From contig JARLGP010000258.1 of NCBI GenBank assembly GCA_031292735.1, positions 1-36,150 on the forward strand: a stretch of 36,150 nt of DNA, given 5' to 3'. Origin of the DNA: Holophaga sp. (GTDB taxonomy: Bacteria; Acidobacteriota; Holophagae; Holophagales; Holophagaceae). A program made the translations under genes and the position numbers. This document shows, in pieces, positions 1 through 7,016 of the stretch. Every line of letters begins with the position of its first letter. Position 1 is the stretch's first letter. Under the pieces are notes generated by a model. It was not told where the DNA came from. It saw only the letters and a list, made by a program, of their open reading frames with translations, and ran no database searches.

Positions 1-64
1 AGTTCTCGCTCCGGCGAAATCCATCGTGGACCTTCAGGCTCGAACTAGTTAGACTAGCTGTTCC

Positions 65-141
65 GGCTGGGTAGCTCAGGTGGTTAGAGCGAGGGTCTCA
101 TAATCCCTAGGTCTGCGGTTCGAGTCCGCATCCAGCCACCA
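65..141 (+). tRNA. tRNA with CAT anticodon (probably elongator tRNA-Met)
   Basis: The sequence folds as a full cloverleaf. A 7-bp acceptor stem (GGCTGGG with TCCAGCC) encloses a D arm starting TAGCTC, an anticodon loop CTCATAA giving anticodon CAT, and a T arm with TTCGAGT; an encoded CCA ends at 141. One weak pair (T-T) closes the anticodon stem. CAT can be elongator Met, initiator Met or lysidine-modified Ile. The first pair of the acceptor stem is G-C, which argues against an initiator. Met is preferred over Ile2 by general resemblance only. It marks the left edge of the accessory region. Confidence 0.93.
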
Positions 142-145
142 ACAA

Positions 146-178
146 AAAGCCCCCGAAACCATAGGTTTCGGGGGCTTT
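146..178 (+). terminator. Rho-independent terminator of the tRNA
   Basis: A near-perfect hairpin lies 5 bases after the tRNA CCA end: AAAGCCCCCGAAACC pairs with GGTTTCGGGGGCTTT around a 3-base loop. The A-rich left flank and T-containing right flank suit a terminator. Confidence 0.85.
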
Positions 179-345
179 CCCTCTTGGGGTTCCGGGGGGT
201 GAGCACTGCCCGATCATGGCCCAGCTACCCCCCAGAAAGGATTAAGGGTGAAGCTGGGGTCGTAAGTGCAAACCCTCGAAAATTCCGTCAGCCCAACGTG
301 GCGACGATCCGGCCCATGGCAAACTTCTGGCCATCAACGGCGCCG

Positions 346-386
346 TGTGCCCACCGACAATCAGTTTTCCCCACCGCGTCGTTCAT
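346..386 (+). repeat. IS21 left terminal inverted repeat
   Basis: Begins TGTGCCC and includes CAATCA and a TTCAT block that recur, inverted, at the right end. By hand alignment 32 of 41 positions agree with the reverse complement of 2935-2975. Confidence 0.82.
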
Positions 387-449
387 GACGCCCCATTCGG
401 GATGATGGTGAGGAACTGACCCATGCCCGCACGTCTGGTATGAGGTGCG

Positions 450-1928
450 GTGATGGTCACAGACGTCCAGGTGAGGAAACTCATGACTGAATTTAGCAAA
501 CATGGCCAAATTGGCCGGGCGGCGGCGTGCTCGTGGATGGACCGGAAGACAGCCCGCAAGTATTTGAAAGCGTTCCGTCTGCCCTCCGAGGTTAAACCCC
601 AGAAGCGTTGGCGAAACCGGCCCGACGCTTTTGTCGAGGACTGGCCTGGGATCGTTGATTTCCTGAAGGCCGCCCCGGAACTGGAGGCCAAGTCCCTGTT
701 CGAGCACCTGATGGAGCAGCGCCCAGGGGTTTATCAGGGGCATGAACTGCGCACCCTGCAGCGGCGGATCAAGGACTGGCGGGCCCTGGAGGGACCCGAG
801 AAGGAGTTGTTCTTCCCCCAGGCCCATGTCCCCGGTGAGGCGATGCAGACGGACTTCACCTGGGGCACCGAACTGGAGGTGACCATCCAGGGCGAGGCCT
901 TCCCCCACCTCATCTGTCACTCGGTGCTCCCCTACTCGAACTGGGAGTGGGTCACGGTCTGCCGCTCGGAGTCGATGCTCGCCATCAAGCGCGGGGTGCA
1001 ATCCGCGCTGTTCCGACTGGGGCGCAGGACGCGGTTCCATCAGACCGACAACTCCACCTCGGCCACCCACCAGGTGGGCCCGGATCATCGTGAATTCAAC
1101 GTCGACTACCTGGCGTTCATGGCGCACCTGGGCATGACTCCGCGCACCACTGAAGTCGGCGCCAAGGAGCAGAATGGCGACATCGAGGCGGCCAATGGCG
1201 CCTTCAAACGGCGTGCCCGCCAGCACCTGATCCTGCGCGGGAACCGGGATTTCGAGAGCATCGAGGCCCTGGAGGACTGGCTGCAGGGCGTGGCGGAACG
1301 CGCCAACCGGCTGCGGGTCGGGAAGTTCGCGGAGGAATGGGCGCAGATGGCCCTCCTAGAGGCGATCCCCTATCCGGACTACCAGGAGATCGACGCCACC
1401 GTCACGGATTGGAGCACGGTGCGGGTCAAGCAGAACGCCTACTCGGTGCCCTCCCGGTTGCGTGGAGAAAAGGTCCGGGTGCGGGTGTTCGAAGACCGGG
1501 TGATGGTCTACCACCGCGGCTTCCTGCAACTGGAAACGCCCCGGCTGACGGGGCATGCCCGGGCGCGGATCGACTACCGGCACGTGATCTGGTCCCTGGT
1601 GCAGAAGCCCGGCGCCTTTGCCCGGTTCCGCTACCGGGAGGAGATGTTCCCCACGCTGACCTTCCGGCTCGCCTACGATGCCCTGAGCCAGGAACTGGAG
1701 GGCTGGAAGGCGGATCGTGAATATCTCCAGATCCTCCATCTGGCCGCCCAGACCCTGGAATCGGGGGTCGAGGGAATCCTGAGAAGCTTCCTGGAGTCCA
1801 GGAACCTGCCCCGGTTCGAGGCTGTGCAGGCTCTGGCGGAGGGCCCCAAGGAACCGGCTGAACCTCCAGCGGTCCAGGCCCTGGAGCCATCCCTGGACGG
1901 CTACGACCGCCTTCTGGGGGTGTCATGA
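450..1928 (+). CDS. istA: IS21-family transposase IstA
   Basis: A 492-residue DDE transposase that cuts and joins the element's ends. The N-terminal ~50 residues form a helix-turn-helix DNA-binding region (GRAAACSWMDRKTARKYLK). An integrase-like catalytic core follows: likely triad D135 (MQTD), D200 (HQTDN) and E246 (NGDIEAANG). The C-terminal part resembles the beta-barrel region of IstA proteins. Translation can start at GTG 450 or ATG 453, behind a purine-rich stretch. The stop codon overlaps the istB start, so the two genes are translationally coupled. The frame is intact, so the element may still be active. Confidence 0.93.
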   Translation: MMVTDVQVRKLMTEFSKHGQIGRAAACSWMDRKTARKYLKAFRLPSEVKPQKRWRNRPDAFVEDWPGIVDFLKAAPELEAKSLFEHLMEQRPGVYQGHELRTLQRRIKDWRALEGPEKELFFPQAHVPGEAMQTDFTWGTELEVTIQGEAFPHLICHSVLPYSNWEWVTVCRSESMLAIKRGVQSALFRLGRRTRFHQTDNSTSATHQVGPDHREFNVDYLAFMAHLGMTPRTTEVGAKEQNGDIEAANGAFKRRARQHLILRGNRDFESIEALEDWLQGVAERANRLRVGKFAEEWAQMALLEAIPYPDYQEIDATVTDWSTVRVKQNAYSVPSRLRGEKVRVRVFEDRVMVYHRGFLQLETPRLTGHARARIDYRHVIWSLVQKPGAFARFRYREEMFPTLTFRLAYDALSQELEGWKADREYLQILHLAAQTLESGVEGILRSFLESRNLPRFEAVQALAEGPKEPAEPPAVQALEPSLDGYDRLLGVS

Positions 1929-2683
1929 GCCAGAGCCTGCCCCCCCTGCTGCGACAGCTCAAGCTCCCCGCCTTCGTTGACCATCACGAGGAGATGGCCG
2001 ACAAGGCGGTGAAGGAAGGTTGGACCTATCAGGGCTATTTGCAGCATCTATCGGAAATGGAACTTCAAGAGCGCCAGTGGCGCAAGATCGAGCGACTCCG
2101 AAGACAGTCCGGCCTCCTGCCGGACAAGACCCTGGCCATGCTGGATCAGGAGCGCCTGCCGGCGGCGGTGCGCCGGCAGATCCCCGCCCTGTGCGAGGGC
2201 GGGTTCGTGGAGCGGGCGGAGAACGTCCTGGCCTTCGGATTGCCGGGCCGCGGCAAGACCCACCTGCTGTGCGCGATCGGCCACGAACTGGTCAACCAGG
2301 GGCGCAGCGTCCTGTTCATCCCGACCTTCAAGCTGGTCCAGCGCCTGCTGGTTGCCAAGCGGGATCTCAAGCTGGACGCGGAGCTGCGCCGGCTCTATGG
2401 CTTCGACGCGATCATCCTGGATGACCTCGCCTACGTGCAGCAGGACCGGGAGGAAATGGAGGTCCTGTTCACCTTCCTGGCTGAGCGGTATGAGCGGCGC
2501 AGCGTGATGATCAGCAGCAACTTGGTGTTCTCCCAGTGGGACAAGATTTTCAAGGACCCCATGACCACTGCGGCCGCGATCGATCGCCTGGTCCACCACT
2601 GCGTGATCCTGGAACTAAGCGGTGACAGCTTCCGCATGGAGGCGGCCAAGGCTCGGATGCCAAAGGGCAAGGAATCCACATAG
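1925..2683 (+). CDS. istB: IS21-family ATP-binding helper IstB
   Basis: A 252-residue AAA+ ATPase of the DnaC/IstB type that assembles on DNA and directs IstA to target sites. It has a Walker A motif GLPGRGKTH, a Walker B motif IILDDL and the downstream SSN sensor segment (MISSNLVFSQW). The length is normal for IstB (about 250). The start ATG lies within the ATGA overlap with istA. No frameshift or internal stop is seen. Confidence 0.93.
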   Translation: MSQSLPPLLRQLKLPAFVDHHEEMADKAVKEGWTYQGYLQHLSEMELQERQWRKIERLRRQSGLLPDKTLAMLDQERLPAAVRRQIPALCEGGFVERAENVLAFGLPGRGKTHLLCAIGHELVNQGRSVLFIPTFKLVQRLLVAKRDLKLDAELRRLYGFDAIILDDLAYVQQDREEMEVLFTFLAERYERRSVMISSNLVFSQWDKIFKDPMTTAAAIDRLVHHCVILELSGDSFRMEAAKARMPKGKEST

Positions 2684-2934
2684 GGTCCCCCCCCAGACCC
2701 CCCCGGCGCCGGCCCCTGCTCGGGCGCGGATTTCCTATGGAAAGCGGGCTGCGCCCCCTTCCCACAGGAAACCCGCCTCCCTCGGCCGCTGGCTGGAAAA
2801 CGCTGGCGCGTTTCCCACAGGGGCCATCGCCAAAGGCCGAGCAGCAGCAAATTTCTTTTAGATGAATGTCGTTGAATTCAAGTGGCTGATATCAGAAAGG
2901 CATCGGCTGCGCCTCGCCCCTCAAGTGGGTAGAA

Positions 2935-2975
2935 ATGAATGTCGCGGGTGGGAGAAATGATTGACGCCGGGCACA
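2935..2975 (-). repeat. IS21 right terminal inverted repeat
   Basis: Inverted partner of 346-386, ending GGGCACA at 2975. The next base begins the surviving 3' half of a CRISPR repeat. The 250 bases between istB and this repeat hold no convincing gene, only the internal copy of ATGAATGTCG at 2862-2871. Confidence 0.82.
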
Positions 2976-3722
2976 GGCGGGGATGACCCGGTCATGGGCA
3001 CTCCCTGCGCGTCTGCTGGGTGCCGTTCCCCGCGCAGGCGGGGATGACCCGTCGGTCGCGGCCTCGTCGCCTTCGAAGGTCAGCCGTTCCCCGCGCAGGC
3101 GGGGATGACCCGGAGAATCGCTCCGGCAATTGTGATCGAAGTCACCGTTCCCCGCGCAGGCGGGGATGACCCGGCACGAAATGAGCAAGACGATCCCCAA
3201 GGCTGCCGTTCCCCGCGCAGGCGGGGATGACCCGGCCGATATCCGGCTCGGAATTGGAGCGTGGGTCCGTTCCCCGCGCAGGCGGGGATGACCCGTTCGA
3301 ACAATCCATGCTCGATATCAAAGGGGCCCGTTCCCCGCGCAGGCGGGGATGACCCGTTAGCCGATGATTCAGGAATATATGTGGGACACCGTTCCCCGCG
3401 CAGGCGGGGATGACCCGAGGCTCGCGGATCCGAGGGTGGACTTGAGGGCCCGTTCCCCGCGCAGGCGGGGATGACCCGATCACCAGCCGGGTTTCAACGG
3501 TCCGATCCGTCCGTTCCCCGCGCAGGCGGGGATGACCCGGCATGGATGAGCTTCGCCAGTTCATGGACCTCCCGTTCCCCGCGCAGGCGGGGATGACCCA
3601 GGGCATTCTTGAGCATTTCGGCGTAGACCCCACCGTTCCCCGCGCAGGCGGGGATGATCCGTTCTGGCACCAGATCACCGAGTCAGCGTCCTCTCGTTCC
3701 CCACGCTGGCAGGGATATTCCG
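2976..3722 (+). CRISPR. Type I-E-like CRISPR array, 5' end cut by the IS
   Basis: Repeats of 28-29 bp (core CGTTCCCCGCGCAGGCGGGG then ATGACCCG) recur with an exact 61-bp period, starting at 3024, 3085, 3146, 3207, 3268, 3329, 3390, 3451, 3512, 3573 and 3634. The one at 3573 differs in its last base, and the one at 3634 has GATGATCC. A strongly degenerate unit at 3695-3722 closes the array. On the left only the 3' half of a repeat (2976-2990) survives, fused to the IS right end. This gives 12 spacers of 32-33 bp. The palindromic repeat closely resembles type I-E repeats of enteric bacteria; by analogy the array is read left to right, and decay at the right end is typical of the leader-distal end. 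No cas gene or leader lies in this window. Confidence 0.97.
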
Positions 3723-3724
3723 CC

Positions 3725-3867
3725 GATCCTGACCTGGATGTCGGCATCTACATGCACCCGAACATTTCTTCGACCTGCCCGGGGACGGCTATCTGGTGCT
3801 CAGCCTGCTGCCGGAGCCGGAACGGTTCCGGGAAGGGATCGGGCGGGTGATGGCGGCGCTGGCCTGA
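3725..3867 (+). pseudogene. 3' remnant of a PLP-dependent aminotransferase
   Basis: Directly after the last degenerate CRISPR repeat the sequence encodes DLDVGIYMHP and, after a one-base frame slip, EHFFDLPGDGYLVLSLLPEP and then ERFREGIGRVMAALA before a TGA stop at 3865-3867. This tail (an FFDLP-type turn, a VLSLL strand, then a helix FxEGIxRxxAAL) matches the C-terminus of class I/II aminotransferases. The rest of the gene is missing. Family assignment rests on motif memory. A diverged copy of the same gene end may lie at 6116-6173. Confidence 0.6.
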
Positions 3868-3923
3868 AGCCGCGGAACCGTGCCGTTCCTGACTTCCCGG
3901 CAAGTCGGTCGCACCTTCAATCG

Positions 3924-4532
3924 TCAGGCCAACGAGACCCTGCCCAACGCACCCGCAATCCGCTCCATGGTTTCCCCGTTAATGGCGAACTGGCTGGCAA
4001 TCGATTTCAGGCTCCATTCGGTCCACGGTTTGCCTCCCGTCACCGCCAGGCGCAGGGAGATGTACGGGTTTCTCAGCTTGTCCTCCGTGAGGAGTCGGCA
4101 GGCGGGCAGGCTCGGCCCCAGGGCCCGCCCCGGTTCCAGGGCAAGCGAAGGCAGGGCCAGGACCTGGGTGATCCTGGGGATGAAGGCGAGGTCCACGCCC
4201 TTCAGGAACTTGAAAAGGGCGTTCTCCTGGGCCTGGAGGGTTTCGGCGGGGCTTACGGCCACCGGTTGGTACTGCCCGGCCGCGGTTCGCCCCACCCAGT
4301 GTCCCGCGCGGCGTTCCACCCCGTCCGCCAGCACGTGAACGATCACGATCCCCAGATCAGGGTCAGCCACCAGGAAATCCAGGTCCTGGTCCCCCGGGCC
4401 CTCGGGATCCGGCAACCGGACGCGCACGAAGACCCGGGTTCCAGGGGGCAGGACACGGAAAGCATCCAGGACTTTAAGCTCACCTTTAAGATGGGCCGGG
4501 ATTTGCGGCTGGTGGGGATGGAACACGGGCAT
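3924..4532 (-). CDS. NERD-domain protein (nuclease-related), stand-alone
   Basis: A 202-residue protein. Residues about 35-80 (RVRLPDPEGPGDQDLDFLVA, then DPDLGIVIVHV) look like the NERD domain, a fold related to restriction nucleases, whose usual form is gEiDFvvl.p..GlvvlEvK. Here the D-L-D-F-L-V core is kept, but the usual E-V-K catalytic strand reads I-V-H-V, so catalytic acidic/lysine residues may be lost. NERD is often fused to helicases or kinases; nothing is fused here. The start at 4532 is preferred over an upstream ATG because GGAG lies 7 bases before it and upstream residues are unlike coding sequence. It is divergent from the lipoprotein gene at 4703. Confidence 0.65.
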   Translation of the reverse strand: MPVFHPHQPQIPAHLKGELKVLDAFRVLPPGTRVFVRVRLPDPEGPGDQDLDFLVADPDLGIVIVHVLADGVERRAGHWVGRTAAGQYQPVAVSPAETLQAQENALFKFLKGVDLAFIPRITQVLALPSLALEPGRALGPSLPACRLLTEDKLRNPYISLRLAVTGGKPWTEWSLKSIASQFAINGETMERIAGALGRVSLA

Positions 4533-4558
4533 TGGAGGACTCCAGGTCCAGAATGCCA

Positions 4559-4617
4559 CAGCTCCGCCCCCCTCCGGGACGGGAGCTGAACCGCCGGCGT
4601 TTGGCTGGAGCCGGCGG
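4559..4617. repeat. Two adjacent inverted repeats in a divergent intergenic region
   Basis: CAGCTCC at 4559 pairs with GGAGCTG ending 4588. Three bases later, CCGCCGGC (4591-4598) pairs perfectly with GCCGGCGG (4610-4617). Both lie between the NERD gene (minus) and the lipoprotein gene (plus). They could be operators, RNA hairpins or REP-like sequences; nothing decides between these. Confidence 0.5.
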
Positions 4618-4702
4618 TACGACAGGAATGGCGGAGCAAGAGGCTCAACCAAACCCCGATGGAAACGGTCCCTTGAAAAGATACAAACACATGGGAGACG
4701 TT

Positions 4703-5200
4703 ATGACCCGCATCCGGCGATGGGCGGTTCTGGGCACCATCCTGTTCACAGGGTGCACGCCCCCTCTGGCCTACACCACGTCCTATCTGTTCCCTGTCCA
4801 GGGTCCCCTTTCGACCCGGAAACCCATTCCGGTCATACCGGCGACGGTCGGCCATGACTCCACAGAACGCTTCGCAGGGGTCACCCAGGGAGATATATCC
4901 TTTGTGCTGCCAGGGGGGGAATCATTCCAAGGCCAGTGGACACGCCAACCCTACATCAACAGCGACCCCAATGCCCTTGCCGACCTGCGTGCCACGGACA
5001 TCGTTTCAGCCTGGGACGCTGTCTATGGTGATGGGTACTACCAGGCCACCGTTCTCGGCTCCTTGATTCATGCCCGGGCAACCCTTAAGGGCTCAAAGGG
5101 AACCAATATCCAGATCGAATTCAACAGTTCCGTGCCATGGCCCACGCGGGGGGTCGCCAGGGATGACCAGGGCAACATTTACAAGTTGGTCATCCCATAG
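4703..5200 (+). CDS. Predicted lipoprotein of unknown function
   Basis: A 165-residue protein with a short positively charged N-terminus (MTRIRRW), a hydrophobic stretch and a lipobox-like LFTGC giving Cys18 as the likely lipidated residue. The mature part (about 147 residues) is rich in beta-type sequence and has no motif I recognise. An upstream extension to 4532 is open but has no signal-peptide logic. The ATG at 4703 has GGGAG about 6 bases before it and puts the signal peptide at the start. It lies 92 bases before vapB and is probably not part of that operon. Confidence 0.72.
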   Translation: MTRIRRWAVLGTILFTGCTPPLAYTTSYLFPVQGPLSTRKPIPVIPATVGHDSTERFAGVTQGDISFVLPGGESFQGQWTRQPYINSDPNALADLRATDIVSAWDAVYGDGYYQATVLGSLIHARATLKGSKGTNIQIEFNSSVPWPTRGVARDDQGNIYKLVIP

Positions 5201-5250
5201 CAAAAGCCGGATGGACCTCGTGGATTAAAACTAATGCTTTGCCCCTTGCC

Positions 5251-5272
5251 TGTGGCTACATGGGTAACCACA
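5251..5272. promoter_or_regulatory. Inverted repeat upstream of vapBC, candidate operator
   Basis: TGTGGCTAC and GTAACCACA form a 9-bp inverted repeat with one mismatch and a 4-base centre, 20 bases before the vapB start codon. VapB-type antitoxins usually bind such palindromes to repress their own operon, so the position fits autoregulation. The string TGTGGCTACA recurs at about 7812, so part of it could instead be a promoter element. Confidence 0.5.
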
Positions 5273-5292
5273 CTTGAAGAAGGAGGCAGACG

Positions 5293-5565
5293 ATGATTCA
5301 TCCCAACCCGGCGCCCACTCCCGCATCCGCTCCCATCCGGGCCAGAGTGATCAAGGATGGGAACTCCGTAGCCGTGCGGCTGCCCGCCTCTCTTGGGCTC
5401 AAACCGGGAGAAGAAGTGGACATCGAAGTTCGCCGGGTGAATGCATGGCCTGTCGGTTTTTTTGAACTGGAGCCCAGTCCGGATTTTCCAATGCCCGAGC
5501 GCACCAGCCCCGCGACTCGTGAAGCGCGGAAAAAGCGGCTCTTTGATGGGGCGACTGACCTCTGA
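5293..5565 (+). CDS. vapB: VapB-like antitoxin (AbrB/MazE fold)
   Basis: A 90-residue protein. Residues about 15-50 (IRARVIKDGNSVAVRLPASL then GLKPGEEVDIEV) are a SpoVT/AbrB swapped-hairpin DNA-binding domain; the G-N-S-x-A-V-R-L-P core is diagnostic. The C-terminal part (about 60-90) is charged and would wrap and inhibit the toxin. A strong GGAGG lies 6-7 bases before the ATG. The stop codon overlaps the vapC start by one base (TGATG), so both proteins are made in coupled fashion. Confidence 0.88.
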   Translation: MIHPNPAPTPASAPIRARVIKDGNSVAVRLPASLGLKPGEEVDIEVRRVNAWPVGFFELEPSPDFPMPERTSPATREARKKRLFDGATDL

Positions 5566-5981
5566 TGCCCTCCTTTTTGCTGGACACCAATTTCTGCATT
5601 CATTTCATTCGTGGCCGTGCCTGGGCGCGGTCTGCCTTGGCCCAGGTTCAGGTGATGGATGTTGCCATTTCGGCCATCACCGTTGGTGAGCTTTATGAAG
5701 GAGCTCACCGCTCCGACTTTCCAGCCAGGGAATTGGCCAAGGCAGAAGCATTTCTGAAACCCGTCGAGGTCATCCCTTTGGGTCGAGAAGAGGCCATGGA
5801 GTGGGGTTTGATCGAGGCCCAGCTTCGCAAAGATGGAAATCCGATAGAAGCCGAGGACAGCATGATTGCCGCCATCGCGCACAAGCATGGCTTGACCCTC
5901 GTTACCGGCAATATCAAGCACTTTGCTCGTGTCAAAGGATTGAGGGTGGTGGATTGGGAGAAACATCCACCAAAATTCTAA
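5565..5981 (+). CDS. vapC: VapC-like PIN-domain toxin (ribonuclease)
   Basis: A 138-residue PIN-domain protein, the usual length for VapC toxins, which are metal-dependent RNases that cut tRNA or rRNA until bound by VapB. The acidic pocket is visible: D7 in FLLDTN, E42 in TVGELYEG, D98 in EAEDSMIAA, and the TGNIKHF segment (residues 114-120) where many relatives have a fourth acidic residue or Asn. The gene is intact, so the pair may be functional. RNA target is unknown. Confidence 0.9.
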   Translation: MPSFLLDTNFCIHFIRGRAWARSALAQVQVMDVAISAITVGELYEGAHRSDFPARELAKAEAFLKPVEVIPLGREEAMEWGLIEAQLRKDGNPIEAEDSMIAAIAHKHGLTLVTGNIKHFARVKGLRVVDWEKHPPKF

Positions 5982-6009
5982 ATTCCATGTAATGGCCTGA
6001 CCTCCGTTC

Positions 6010-6044
6010 GCCGGGGCGACATCCTTGATGCATGTCGCCCCGGC
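6010..6044. terminator. Strong hairpin downstream of vapC
   Basis: GCCGGGGCGACAT (6010-6022) pairs perfectly with ATGTCGCCCCGGC (6032-6044), a 13-bp stem with a 9-base loop, 29 bases after vapC stops. There is no good T-run on either side, so it may be a terminator, an RNA-stabilising hairpin or part of an old mobile element. It touches the qor remnant at 6038-6094. Confidence 0.5.
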
Positions 6045-6094
6045 CGGTCCTGATCTTCATCCGGCCGGCGCCCCGTCGAACAGGTCTCTGGAAC
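6038..6094 (-). pseudogene. Short decayed fragment of a quinone oxidoreductase gene
   Basis: About 57 bases resemble 8349-8408, which encodes the SSRDLFDVVLAGQVKIG segment of the intact oxidoreductase. Shared blocks are GATCTTCA, GGCCGGC and GTCGAACAGGT. Read on the minus strand it encodes RSRDLFDGAPAG followed by TGA, with a 3-base deletion and a frame slip against the intact gene. It is not identical to the nearby gene, so it derives from a diverged paralogue or an old duplication. Confidence 0.55.
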
Positions 6095-6115
6095 GGGCCG
6101 GCAGTGCCGGTTCAG

Positions 6116-6173
6116 GGACGGACGGATGGGCGCAGCGCTGGCATGAATCCGCGGAATCGCCCAGTTCCTGTTT
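6116..6173 (+). pseudogene. Possible second copy of the aminotransferase gene end
   Basis: By eye this stretch aligns with 3840-3898, the end of the aminotransferase remnant plus its downstream flank. Both have a G-rich lead, GCGCTGGC, TGAA, CCGCGGAA and GTTCCTG in the same order and spacing, at roughly 70 percent identity. No longer reading frame survives. The remaining DNA from 6174 to 6414 is AT-rich and I see no gene in it. Confidence 0.35.
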
Positions 6174-6414
6174 GGGCTTTGGGCATAGTCTTGATGGCAA
6201 ATAATTGATGAGTTCCGTTTCGGGAAGGGGAGGATCTAGTAAAGCGATTCTTAAATAACATTGTTTTTAGGTTCTTACCTTCAGCCTTGCCAGACCTGCT
6301 CGGTTATGGCTTTTAAATTTTATCCATTTTTTCATCCCCGTTTATCTGCGGTCATCCCCGTCGAAACCTTCTTCGGGTGTGCCGGCAGGTATGGTCGTGG
6401 TCCCGCGGTTGCGA

Positions 6415-6564
6415 ATCGTCCTTACAGTAGACGATCTTCGTCTTATCCGGATGGAGTTCCAGTCCCTTGTCCTTCAACCACCTGCGCACCCCTTCCAGGA
6501 CAGACTTGGCCTGGGCCAGACTCACGCAGTGGATCACCGCATCATCGGCATACCGCTCGAACGA
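6415..6564 (-). pseudogene. Group II intron reverse transcriptase fragment (catalytic part)
   Basis: The minus strand encodes SFERYADDAVIHC, SLAQAKSVLEGVRRWL, then KGLELHPDKTKIVYCKDD. The YADD box is the catalytic motif of group II intron reverse transcriptases, and ELHPxKTKIVYCKD is their next conserved block. The frame loses resemblance directly after CKDD, so maturase and the rest of the finger/thumb regions are gone. The residues that normally precede FERYADD (YAFDxWM...FPN) occur in the same orientation 1.5 kb to the right at 8100-8150, showing that this gene was split by an insertion. Confidence 0.85.
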
Positions 6565-6588
6565 GAGGGAGAGCCAACGGCGCGGCAC

Positions 6589-6614
6589 ACCGATTCATTA
6601 CGCAGCGCATCGGT
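6589..6614. repeat. Small inverted repeat near the left edge of the inserted segment
   Basis: ACCGAT (6589-6594) and ATCGGT (6609-6614) are inverted around a 14-base centre. CGATTCATT (6591) and CGGTTCATT (6611) are also near direct repeats. The position 25 bases inside the segment edge is suggestive of an element end, but no partner was found at the right edge. Confidence 0.35.
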
Positions 6615-6695
6615 TCATTCTGCCTTCGCAGGCCTAGGTGGGGTAGGACCAATCGCGCAAGCCTTAGTGGGCGAAAAAACGTCATCTAAGTCAAA

Positions 6696-7016
6696 TCATG
6701 AAGGATCGTCATTGTTGTATTTGGGTTCACTTCTCGCTCCAGTCACGGGATCGAAAATATAAAATTTTTCGTTGCCGTGATTATAATTGTAGCTTGTGGC
6801 CTTATTCCCATTGGCATAGTATGTAATTATCATGTCACCATTGTCAAAACTTTCGGATCGCCTGCCGTCTTTGTAGATGGTAATGATGCATCCATCGACC
6901 ACGTTAACATCGTTGATGGACACGAATGTTCCGTTTCCCTGTTCCGTCGAAATGGTTCCGAGTGAAAAACAGTAAGCGCCCATTGAGAACAACACTATTG
7001 ACAGCGGTTTTTTCAT
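6696..7016 (-). CDS. Small exported protein of unknown function
   Basis: A 106-residue protein starting MKKPLSIVLFSMGAYCFSLG, a typical signal peptide (two Lys, then about 17 hydrophobic residues). The mature part is polar and rich in Asn, Asp, Tyr and Gly (NGDMIITYYANGNKATSYNY), with alternating pattern suggesting a small beta sheet. The ATG at 7016 has GGAG 7 bases upstream; the open frame further upstream is compositionally different and was excluded. Base composition is clearly lower in GC than neighbours, a sign of transfer. I do not recognise the family. Confidence 0.68.
   Translation of the reverse strand: MKKPLSIVLFSMGAYCFSLGTISTEQGNGTFVSINDVNVVDGCIITIYKDGRRSESFDNGDMIITYYANGNKATSYNYNHGNEKFYIFDPVTGARSEPKYNNDDPS

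Larger units (their letters stand above)
346..2975 (+). mobile_element. IS21-family insertion sequence (complete, about 2.63 kb)
   Basis: The element contains istA and istB overlapping by ATGA, the hallmark of the IS21 family. Its ends are set by an imperfect inverted repeat: 346-386 matches the reverse complement of 2935-2975 at 32 of 41 positions, both starting TGTGCCC (ends TG...CA, as usual for IS21). The right end carries a second copy of ATGAATGTCG (2862-2871 and 2935-2944), like the multiple transposase sites known in this family. No target duplication is visible: the left flank ends GGCGCCG and the right flank begins GGCGGGGATG, which is the 3' half of a CRISPR repeat. So the two flanks were probably not originally contiguous. 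Confidence 0.9.

Noticed and set aside
184..345. Possible C-terminal scrap of a gene (VDGQKFAMGRIVATLG then stop, minus strand) left of the IS
   Set aside because: Only about 17 residues, no family recognised; too short to call, though it could be what the IS truncated.
2963..2990. A degenerate full first CRISPR repeat
   Set aside because: The left 13 bases belong to the IS terminal inverted repeat, so only 2976-2990 is repeat sequence; a half repeat explains it better than point mutations.
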